A stretch of DNA of 64,000 nucleotides, taken from Apis mellifera (Eukaryota; Arthropoda; Insecta; Hymenoptera; Apidae). The stretch is taken from positions 4,577,458 to 4,641,457 of the forward strand of contig NC_037643.1 in assembly GCF_003254395.2 (NCBI RefSeq), in the 5' to 3' direction. Below the pieces are notes generated by a model. That model was not told the DNA's origin, searched no databases, and saw nothing but the letters and a program-made list of their open reading frames with translations. The position numbers and the translations under genes were made by a program. This document shows, one piece after another, positions 36,070 to 48,000 of this stretch; within the stretch, counting starts at the first letter, position 1; the number at the start of each line of letters is the position of its first letter.

Positions 36070-39000
36070 AATTTATAATTTCTTGTTGTATCTAATATTT
36101 TTCTTTACACATTTGTTTATTGCTCGTCTTTATTAGATTTTTTTCGTGTTTAAAACTCCTTATATATATAGAATATTTTTCATAGATTTAATATATTATT
36201 AAAAACAGAATTTTTGATGAAATGGTTTTAATAAAATTTTATTTTTTTCAGGCATAAAATTAATTAATTTTTATTTCTCTCTTGGAATATTTAATTTATG
36301 AATCATGTATTTCTTTAAATATTTGATATAAAGTAATAGATAATAAAATAAAAAATAAATAAATTTCATTATACACGTGATTTACAAAAGTATTCAGATA
36401 CCAGTGTATGAATATATATGAATTTTTTCACATACTAAAATAATCCACATACTTTATACTTACTTTTACCTCAATTATCCATCACGAAGCCACAATTTAA
36501 CTGTAATGGAACTTTCATCCCAACTTTTATCTGAATTAATGGAATTAAGGAAGACATGTTCGATGGAATAAAGTAATTTTCAGAGAGGATGATATATTCT
36601 CCTTATGACAATTATTTTATATTATAAGATCGAAATATTGTAACGATACAATAAAGTATAATATAAATTCAACATATTTTAATCGAATCCTATATTATTT
36701 TTAACTTTAATACTGAATAATAGATGTAGCCTTTCAAATATTAGAAAATAATGGAATATTCCAATAATAAATTTGAATACAATCTGGATAATGCAATATT
36801 CGAATAATAATAAATGAAACATTTGCATAATAAAATTGGATTATATGTAATAAAAAGTTAACAATGAAATATTATTTCATTGAAATAATAGAAAGTTTAA
36901 TAATAAAATTTAATAATAAGATATCGAATAATAAAATACAAAAATGTTTAACCAATAAAACTCGAAGAATAAAATTTTTAAGTAATAGAATATTTTTTAA
37001 ATAATAGAATATTTAAATATTAGTAAAGCATTTGAATGCTATTATAGAAACTTTAGATAATTTATATGTCATGTTATAAAATTCTTCAAAATTTATAAAA
37101 TGGGTGAATTATGGAATATTGAAATACTAAAATTTTTCAATAACAGATTTGAATACCGTATCACAAAACCAATCAAAAATCAATTGTACGTAAAAATCTC
37201 GAAATTCAATTCGATCGAATTATTCATAGAAATCCTTCAACAAGAAACACACACTGAAAAACCGGCATTCAACTTGGTTGGGCGAAAAGGCAGCCATGGG
37301 TCAAATTGGCCGAAACTCGCGATACGAGGACCAGATCCGATTAACCGGGCCTTTCACTTTTTTTTCACCCGAAGGTAAAACTGGCCTGAAAGCGTGAACG
37401 GAAGCGGTCGTGTGTGTATATCGGTTCCCTGCCACGTCAATCAGCTTGCCAATTATAATCGTCGCGGTTTCGTCCATGCTGGAGTTCGTTCCATAAGAAT
37501 TTCACTCGTCAACTTTCGCAAAATTTCTCGATTGGGCGGCTTCGACCATTTTCCATGGCCGTTAAAAAGTTCGCCGTTCAAAGCTTCATTCTGAATGCAG
37601 ACTGGGTGACAAGGGACGAAATTGGATACTCGAAGGTGTGCGAACGTCGTCCTCGAAGAAGGTGGTAAACTGTTTTCAAGCGGATGTGCTCGAAGGAACG
37701 AATTTTTATTTAATATATTTAATATTATATTATCTTTGATTGAACATATATACAGAAAAAAATCATTTGGATATAATGAATTAAATTTTTTATGTTAAAT
37801 AAAAAGTAGAACGAGAAGAATGGAAAGAAATAATAAATCACTTTTCTCGTATAGAAAATATAGAAAATATAGAAAATATGGATGGAATCGAGTTCAAAGA
37901 ATAATCATAAATTTTTGGAAATCATTGGAAATTTTCGCTATTGAATAAAACTATAAATAAAATTATAATTGTATATAATTTTAACATAAAACTATCCATT
38001 AAGGATAATTGTAAGTAATGTTATTGTAATATCAGTGTATTTATTTGAAAATAATTTATAATTCTGATTTGTGGCATAAGAGAATGTCCGAATAATTTTA
38101 GATATTCTTGCGTAATCTGTTTACGTATCACTTATGGTGAAAGAAGTAACATTCACTCACGAATGTGGTAATTTCTTCAATGATTGAATAACTCATGACA
38201 AGTTTTTCAATATTCCAAATTATTGTAATTATCTCACTTTTTACAATTACACTTTGTACCTTACATTTATTTAAATAAATTTTCATTTCTATATATTTAT
38301 ACGTATAAACGATCTTTGGAGGAAGACAAATTGAAAAAGTAAAAAGGAAAATCGTTTAAAAAGCTTGAAACAAGAAGTATAATTAGAATGAAGAATAAAA
38401 TTAAACTTAATATTGGAACATATATATATGCAAATATGTATAAAACGTTATTAATTATATTATTGTTATTTATTAATTTAATTACAAGCGACCAAATATA
38501 TATTTATTAATATATTAATATATGCTATTCGAAGTTTGAATTCGCTATAAGGAAATGAAATCGTATGTATTGCTCTAATATTCTCGTTTAAATTTTATTC
38601 GGGATTCCCTCTATTTCCTACCTAAAATGTGAAAAAAAAAAAAAAAAAAAAAAAAAAAGAAATGTGTTAGTTAAGGTTTGTATAGGGCGTAATCGCGTAC
38701 ATTTTCATGATTTTTCGATTTTTATAAATTTTCAACGTTGCTACATTTAGGAAACAGACCTCATTTGCCAAGGTATTCATGATATATTAAATTATACCCG
38801 TTGTATTTTCGTGTAATTGTGTCCTTTGATTTAGTTTTACTTTTTGTTTTATTTCACTGTTCGAAATGAAAGATACGATAAGATAGGAGATATAGTAAAT
38901 CTAAAAAATATTAATCAAAAACTTAATATTGTTTTCATTGACGAATGGCACGTTATAAATTAACTTTTGCAAAATTTTATAATTTTTTAAATTCAATTAA

Positions 39001-41190
39001 TTCAATCAATTAAAAGAATTTTTAATAGATTATGATACAGGTTAATAGTCGATATATCATTATTTAATCAGTAAATTATTATTATTTGTACAATTTTTTT
39101 TCATTTCACTAGAAAGAAAAATATTAAATAAATCATTTATTTTAATAATAAGTCTTAATGATCTTTTTGTTTAAAAATATTAGAGAATATTATATTTCTT
39201 TAACATTAATATTTTTTTTTTTATTTCAGATTGCGGAACATACATAATGTTGAAGATACATGACATTAAATAATGAATATCAAATAAATTCCAAGTGTAT
39301 ATCATAAAAATAGATCGTATTTCATTTTCACTATTTATATAATTGATATCATTCACATATGATATTTCATTTTCATGTTTTAAAAATACAATTAATCTGA
39401 TAAGGATCGTAACGTGAACACAATTTTAACAGCAATAAAATATCAAAGTATCGTTTCCATAATGTATTAGAACTTTTCGTCGATCTACTCTATTGAAATT
39501 ATTTATAATTATTTATAAATTTATGAACGTATTTACTCATCACGTATTTTCCTATCGTTTAGTAGTATTTCCATACAGTCATATCAATATCGTCATCTAC
39601 TGGTTTTTTTTTAATACCAGTAGTTAATGATTCATCTGTATCAAGAAATATATGATCTGCTTTAGCATGTATAATTTGTTGCTGCGTATCCTGTCAAAAT
39701 CAATTCTAAATCAATTCTTAAATAGGAGTTCCATTTTTTTAGATTATTAGATTTTTGTTCTATTTTTCAATTCAATCGATATGAAATAAACTTTGCATAT
39801 TTTTGATTTTTTTTTTCCCTCGATTAATCGAGAAGATTAAAACGTTATTCATCAGTTTTTACAGGAAGTATGTGAATCTTTTTGTATAGATAATGTTTGG
39901 GTATCCGTTGCTTCAACAAGAATTTTAAATATTTTCTTTAATTCCAGCACGAGAATCGTCAAACGTAATAAAAATATCTCTCCTCGCCTGCACAGAGAAA
40001 ACTTTGGCACAACTTTGAATTATCCAGTGCGCCAAAGAAAGCTGGCAATTCGCGGTCTCTCCAGTCTCGAGCAATAAATTGCTCGCTACTCTCCAATAAA
40101 AACGACTTTTATAAAATTTCCACGCGACAAAATTTATCTCGTGAATTTCCTGGAATTTTTCTTCGAATCTCGTGTTTTCTCGTTACAAAATTTAAACAAG
40201 TAAGCACGTTCTCGGAATTGTACGCGGCTCAAAGCTTCTTCAACTTTGCGATTAAAGTAAATAAATAGTTAGAATATTTTTTATTTCTTTTAATAAGTTT
40301 TATCGTAAGATAGTATGTATCTATTGGAAAAATAAAAATATATTCTACATTCATATTTTTAAAAAAATATTCAACAAATAATCAATAAAGATGATTGTAA
40401 TGATGATTGTTTAGGCAGTGAATTATATTGTATTAATAAATTTTCGAAATTATAAAAATAATTCTAATTTCTAATTAGAATAATATGTTTCTAATTTTCA
40501 TAAGAATTATAACTTGTTCTAATATTTTTAATATTATCGATGAGAGATCTTAGGGAATAAAATCCTATTTAAAATGAATCACGTGTTCCATTTTAGAAAT
40601 TAAATTCAATCTAATTTTTCTTTTATTTGCTAATTCTTCATTTATATATCGCATTCTTTACTTCGTCTGGGAAAGATTTAATAAACTTTTGTGTTTCAGG
40701 TTTAATTATTTCTTATTTTAAACACTTTTGAAGAGCTTATTCTAAATGTCAAAATAAATACAAAAAAGTTAATATACAATGATGTCGATTGAACATTATT
40801 TATTAAATTATAAGTAATTAAAGTTTGCGTTAGATGAAGCGAGACACAGACAGCTCTAATATTTATACAAATTGATATTAAGAAATATATGAATATAAAA
40901 TACGATTATTTTACTATTTCAAACGAAATTATTCGCAAAATCGTGCATCACTCGAAGAGCTAAAATTACTTTCTCCCATTTATTCCTATTTCAAAAGTTT
41001 ATTTTTCTCGATTTTGCGAAAGAAACTCCGATTTTCAAGTGCGGAAATTATTCCACTATTAACAATTAAACAGAGAGAAAAAAAAAGAAACGAAGATAGA
41101 AATAAACAAAGAAGAAAGAAATGCACAAAGATCGAGCTACGTATTGCACGTATCCCGTATTTACCTGATCGCGTTGCAATTTCACGACAA
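36070..41190. other. Intergenic region between Hbg3 and Hbg1
   Basis: About 5 kb without a recognised gene. GC-rich islands lie at about 37240-37700 and 39950-40230. A 27-base A-run lies at 38632-38658, and short ATAGAAAAT repeats lie near 37855-37880. No third glucosidase or pseudogene fragment was seen. Confidence 0.6.
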
Positions 41191-41200
41191 TGATACGCCG

Positions 41201-41237
41201 TTATCTGTCGCAATTTTTCCCGAGCTCCCATGATAAG
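41201..41237. promoter_or_regulatory. Pair of GATA-factor motifs upstream of Hbg1
   Basis: TTATCT (complement of AGATAA) at 41201-41206 and TGATAAG at 41231-41237 lie about 110 and 80 bases before the inferred start. GATA factors drive insect midgut digestive genes, which suits a ventricular enzyme. Motif matches only. Confidence 0.35.
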
Positions 41238-41280
41238 AATAGCCCGTGCTCTTTTTTACCGTCCAATCTGACGGGAAGAA

Positions 41281-41315
41281 TATAAAGAACCGCGTGATCG
41301 CGCGCCGTATCATTC
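41281..41315 (+). promoter_or_regulatory. TATA box and initiator of Hbg1
   Basis: TATAAAG at 41281-41287 is followed by the initiator-like TCATTC at 41310-41315, whose A (41312) is 31 bases from the first T of the TATA box. This spacing is ideal. A start at 41312 would leave only nine untranslated bases before the ATG at 41321. Confidence 0.55.
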
Positions 41316-41320
41316 AAATC

Positions 41321-41471
41321 ATGAAGAGCCTCGTCGTGGTCGTACTTCTGCTCGCGGTCGGCCTTGGCGCCGGCCAAAACAACAAGGGTTGGTGGAAGAA
41401 CGCGATCTTCTATCAGGTATATCCCCGCAGTTTCATGGATTCCAATAGTGATGGCATCGGGGATTTAAAAG
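41321..41471 (+). CDS. Hbg1: Hbg1 coding exon 1
   Basis: Residues 1-50 plus one base of Gly51: signal peptide and the IFYQVYPRSFMDSNSDG start of the barrel. The frame is open further upstream, but the TATA/Inr pair and the signal peptide both favour the ATG at 41321. Confidence 0.94.
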
Positions 41472-44400
41472 GTAGGAAATTGGCGCGAAAACACTTGTGT
41501 CTTGTGTTTCTCACTTTCAGCGTATCGTACTTTACGTTGGATCGCTTTTAAGCTAAGATTCGTACGAATGGCGCGACAACTTCAGTTCAACAACGAGTTT
41601 ATTTTCAATTATTTTCGTATAATTTTCATGATAAAGTGTGCATCACACGATTAAAAATATAAATCTCGATCAAATCAATAATGTCATATAATAAAATTGG
41701 AACAATATTGTATCGCTCGTGTGTATACAATTTTTTTAAAAAATATGACGGAAAAATCGTAAAATATGCAGTGATTTGAGAAATAGAAAAAAGAGATTGG
41801 AAATTAGAAAGATTTATGGTTAAGAAAAATAAGTTGTTAAAAGTTAACATAGTTGCGTGATTCAAATATTTAAATTATACGTGGAATTAAGTTTCGTAAT
41901 ATATGACGTCATACATCTTTATCGAAGTGATGCACTTCACACGAGTTGTTTGCAATTGCACACAATTGATTAGTGTTGATTGATTAAATCATGTTCCTTT
42001 AAAAAAGTATTGAAGAAAGAAACTGAGAGAATTGAAAAATTGAATAGATCTTAGTCATGAATTATGAATTTTTGATACAGATATTAATGATAATAATAAT
42101 ATATGTTTATGTTAATAAGACTTGATTAATGGAAAATACATATAATTATTGATATTTACATCATAATATATATAAAACGGAAAAATTATTTAAAAAAGTA
42201 TTACTTTTAGTTTATAAATTTAAACGATTTATTTTTTGTTATAATAAGAATATTTATTTATATTAATAGAATTGAATTAAAAATGATATATTTTCATATT
42301 TTATTAATATTAATAAGACAAAAAGGAATATTTGTTTGATAATTTCTTTTTTTTTTTTTGTTTATTTAAGTATATTACTATTTATGATTAACATTTTCAC
42401 ATATATTTATCTGATATTTTAAAATATTAATTTTAAACAATTTAAGTAATGTTTCGAAAATATTGAAACAATTTACAATTCAAATAATATTTATGAAATA
42501 TTTAAACGATCTTTCCTTATATACTAAAGATATATATTTTCTTAACAAATATAGATTAAGATGATATTCAAATGTTAATGTTAAATAGATGAATCGTTTA
42601 GAAACAACTTGTGCAATTGAAATCAATTATAATTTGTTAACTAATAATAGCATCATGAATGGATTAAAGATATTTAAAGAGATGCACAAAGTGATTGAGC
42701 ATTCTACTGAATCTCAAGCTTGGAACTAATCCAAACTTTTAATTCTTTGCTTATTAATATTGATAATAATAGTTGCAATTAGTCGATAATAAAAATGACA
42801 ATACATTTAGCAATTAACAATAAAATAAATAAAAATGAATTAGTAAAATATTGAATCTAATGAACTTGTGCAATATATTTTTTATCAGCAAATGCAAGAA
42901 TATTGTGTAAAGATTTTTAGAAATATTTAGAAATAATATTTATTATATTTCGTGTTATTCTTTCGTTCCACAAACATTCCTTATAAAATAATGGTTAGAT
43001 AAAGATAGTTAATATTTAATTGCACTTCTGCAATCCCACGTCCTTCCTTTGATACGTACATGTGATGTAACGTATGTGAGTTTTGAATGTTTGATGGTAA
43101 TTGAATGGAGTAATAAAAAATCTTTTGTAATGGTATATTAACGTAAAAGTTGATCGATAATTATCCGTAAAAAGGAACAAATTTGATTAATCGTTTTTTA
43201 TCTTGTCATTTTTCCTCGTTGAAGAAAAATATACTTTTGTTATTGTGAATTTGAAAAAATTTAAAAAAAATTTAATATATATTTTTCTAATATTTATATA
43301 TTTAATCAATTATTAATTATGCCAAGTTATTCACAATAGAAATTGTATCGAATATCAATATTGATTTAATATCAGTGATACAAAAAAAAAATATTTATTA
43401 ATTCAATCAATCAACATTTATTTATCTCAACGCGATTTATTTTCAATCTGTTTGAAATGTTTTAATTGCTTTTTATATATTTCAAAATTAATAATATTTT
43501 TCTTAAAGTGAATCTTAAAGTTGTTTCGAATCCTTACTCACTGTGATGATTATAATCATTTATTCTTTGTACTCGTCACTTACCTGAAACAAAAACAAAA
43601 GAACATCATATATTATTTTTAAATCAAATATAATTAGAAAGAATCATTAATAATGTCGTAATTAAACATAATAACAATAGTAAGTATATAATATAACATT
43701 ATAACATTATAATATAACACGTACAATATAACATTTGATAGAGAATAATTTTTTATTAAAATTAAAAATATTTAAATAATAATTTCTTGTAATAAAATAA
43801 ACAAAATATCTAAAACTAATAATAAATACTAATAAAACAATGTTTATAGATATCTGATCTATTCTAATATTTTTTATTTTAAATTTATTTTAAAAAGATA
43901 TACGCAACAATTATCGCTATCTAACGATTAGATATAATAGTGAAAAATTGAACGATTTCATAATTCAAATGCGTCATACATTAGAAATTTACAATAACGT
44001 TTCCACCGTATTATCTATAACAATCTATAACTATCTATTATATCTGTAGTGGAAAATATAAAGGAAAAGTAAAAATTGTCTTGAAAAATAGAAGAATTGA
44101 CAAATTAATATATATCGATATCTATTACCTCATCATTTTCAATAATTTCGTATATTAGATTTAAAATGTAATTAAAATCTATTATATATTAGAGTTAATA
44201 TTAATTTCTTATTTTAACAAAATGGACAAAATGATAGAAATAGAAGAGGAATGTATCTATTCTCCGTTGATTTGTTTTCATGATTATCGATATGGCACGA
44301 TTGATCCACAAAAGTGTTTGCAAACCAATATTTGACTCTCGATTCCTTTTATTATCATGCAATTATTAGATTCAAAAATTGATTTTAACTTATTATTTTA

Positions 44401-45005
44401 ACTCGCTTCTTGGCAGGTATTAAGGATAAGCTTTCACACTTCATCGAATCTGGAATAACAGCGATATGGTTATCACCAATTAATCGAAGTCCTATGGTAG
44501 ATTTTGGATACGATATATCTGACTTTAAAGATGTAGATCCAATATTTGGTACTATAAAAGATCTTGAAGATCTCACTGCAGAAGCGAAGAAACAGAATTT
44601 AAAGGTAACATGGAAGCATACTAATATCTTGTCGTACGAAATCATATTCCATAATATTATGCCATAAGCAGATATAAAATCTTCAGCAATTTCTAAATTG
44701 AAAAGATTTTGATTCAATATAAAATCGATAAATTTAAATCAAGAATTGATATCGATGGATATCAAGTATAAGAATATTTATGATGGGAAAATATATGATA
44801 AAATAAATAGATACAAATGATTGTTAAAATTTAAAATTGGAATTTAAAATATATTGAATTATATTTAGAATTATGCATTTTTACATATATCTATTGTATT
44901 TAATTACAATGAATTAATAAAAAAAATGACACGACGCAAAAAAAAAAAAAGAATACTTGACAAAATTCAATTGTTGAAAACATTATAAGAAAATCTTAAA
45001 AGTAT

Positions 45006-45054
<49 letters not shown>

Positions 45055-48000
45055 TCAACAATAATATTATATACGTATATCGAATAAATTTTAAATAAAT
45101 TTTAAATATTTATTTCGATAAATAATTCTTTCATTTTTGTAATCATGTGAAAATAAAATTATGGAATGTTTTATATGTGACGATATACAGTATGATGTAA
45201 ATACTATGACGTAATTGTAATTTGATTCCAACAAATTTAAAACAATGAAAATATATCGGCTCATACTTTACAAATTACACGAAAAATCACGTAATATAGC
45301 ATTTACGTTTTTTTGTGATATTAATGCGTATTTCTTTTTCTAATCTTAATTGTATGATATGATTGTATCATGTTAAAAAAATCATACAACGATATATAAA
45401 TAGAATTCTTTTTTATAAGAGATTTTACGTTAAAGATTATAATTTTTCATTCTCATATGTGATATCTGAATTGTCGATAACAGGTGAAACAGTCAATAAG
45501 TATTTTTCCAATATGATGAGATAAACATTAAATATAATAATACACGGTAATAACATTAGAAAGAAAATCACGTTGAAGACTTTGGAGTACTTGTATTGAT
45601 AACACGATCGAATAATTTCAATTAAATAATAATTTAAATCATAAACTTCTTTCTTGGAAAATTATTTTCCTAACTTAAGTTTGAAAACAATTCTATCAAA
45701 TTCTACATTTAATAAATATTTTATGGAAGTGTAACTATTTCTCTAAAAGAGTGGATATCAAGATATTTTCATTATTATGTGTTGAAAAATCAATCAGTAT
45801 ATTAAAAAAAATTCATAGATTTTTATTTGAAACAATAAAGTGTCAAAGTTTGCTTTCATACTCTGAATTGAAGATACTATAGCTAATCATTCAATTATTT
45901 AAAGTTCAACAAAGTTCCTTTTTAAATAAATAACAAAAATACTGACAATTTTCTTTTTATCTTTCAGGTTATTCTAGATCTTGTCCCTAATCATACTTCT
46001 GATCAACATAAATGGTTCCAAATGAGTATAAATAATACTAATAATAATAATACTAATAAATATAAAGATTATTACATATGGGTTGATCCTGTCAAAGACG
46101 ATAAAGGAAATCCAATTAAAGACAAATATCCTAATAATTGGCTTAGTGTATTCAATGGTACAGGATGGACTTTCCACGAGGGTAGGAAACAATTTTATTT
46201 CCATCAATTTTATAAGCAACAACCAGACTTGAACTACAGAAACTCGGATGTGAGAGAAGAGATGAAGGTATAATTTTAATCAATTTTCTTGATATTAAAA
46301 TTAATTCAAAATTAATATAAAAGTTTCGTATCATTCGATTTGTTTAATTGCTTGATCAATTCCATGAAAGAAAAAAAAAACAAAGAAAATTATGATGATC
46401 GTATCGAAACATATACATTATTAAAATATTATAAATTAGATTAATCTAAGAAATTTTGTCGCAAGATTTTACTCGTATTCATAAAGAATTTTTCCTTATT
46501 CTTTTATTTTATGCGAATCGTCTCCAACAGAAAATTTGCATGATCTATTCATTTTTTTTTTTCAGAATATAATGAAATTTTGGTTGGATAAAGGAATCGA
46601 TGGATTCCGCATAGATGCTGTACCACATTTATTCGAAAGCGCTAACATATCGTTAGATGAACCACCTTTGGGTAAAAATCTCAACTTAAGTCTCCACGCT
46701 TCTTTAAATCACACTTTAACGAAAGATCAACCCGAGACTTACGAATTGGTAAAAGAATGGCGAGATTTTGTGGACAACTATGCAGAAGAAAATAAGCGGG
46801 ATGAAATAGTAAGAGAAAAAAAAATATATTTGCGAGCAATTTATCGTAAAGATATATTCTATTTTTAAATTTTTTTCATTTCTTTCGAGACTGATGAAAT
46901 ATATCAAACTTTTATTTAAGTATTGACTAATAATTAATAATATCAATGCTAACTAAATAGGCTCAATATTGTTTTAAATTTAAGAAAATTGAAAATTGAT
47001 CTTTTTTCCATATATTGTTTAACAATAATATTAATTTATTTATTAATTTTATTAATTTTATTTAATTTGATCATATATTAGTTTATTATATTATTTAAAA
47101 AAATATTACATTAAAAAAGAAAAATTCTTTAGTCAGTTGTTTCATCGATATTACACGATGATTTGGTCTTATGAATAGGATGTAAAAAGTATAGAAAGTT
47201 TCCAATTATACTATTATGCAATATTGACAATATTTAGAATATTTTCTTAATTTTTAATCCTAGATTTAAATTTAGATAAGCATTAGATACGCATTATCAT
47301 TTAATTTCATTGTTATCTCGATTTAACAAAATTTTGTTTTACAGGTACTTTTGACAGAGGCGTATTCTTCTTTAGAGAACACTCTCAAATATTACGAAGT
47401 TGGTTCAAATGTTCCCTTCAATTTTAAATTTATAACAGATGCAAATTCATCTTCCACGCCAGAACAATTTAAAGTAATTATAGACAATTGGATAAAAGGA
47501 ACGCCCCAAAATAATGTTCCAAATTGGGTGGTACGTAAGTTTTTTCATAATTAATTAAATTTAATTACAATAAAAAAATAAACACATTTAATCCTGAGTG
47601 TGGTTCATTTTTTCATTCAATCAACTTAATTGACGATAATACTAAATAATGAAAATTACTAATGAAAAAAAAAAAAATAATGAAAATTAGATAAGTTTAT
47701 ATCTATTCGTATTATTTAAGTAAGATCACTTTTGATTCATCCAAAATGTAAAAAAAAAAAAAAAAAAATTATAATAATTACAACAGATGGGAAACCATGA
47801 TCGAGTTCGTGTCGGTACACGTTATCCTGGTAGGGCGGATCACATGATAATGTTGGAGATGATTTTGCCTGGAGTCGCGGTCACGTATTATGGAGAAGAA
47901 ATCGGTATGGTGGATAACACTACGATATATAAATATGATGTACGTGATGGTTGTCGTACACCATTCCAATGGGATAACTCCATTAATGCAGGTATGAAGA

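Noticed and set aside
41246..41320. Upstream extension of the Hbg1 frame
   Set aside because: The frame is open, but it would cover the TATA box and bury the signal peptide. The ATG at 41321 gives a normal signal peptide and a 588-residue protein.
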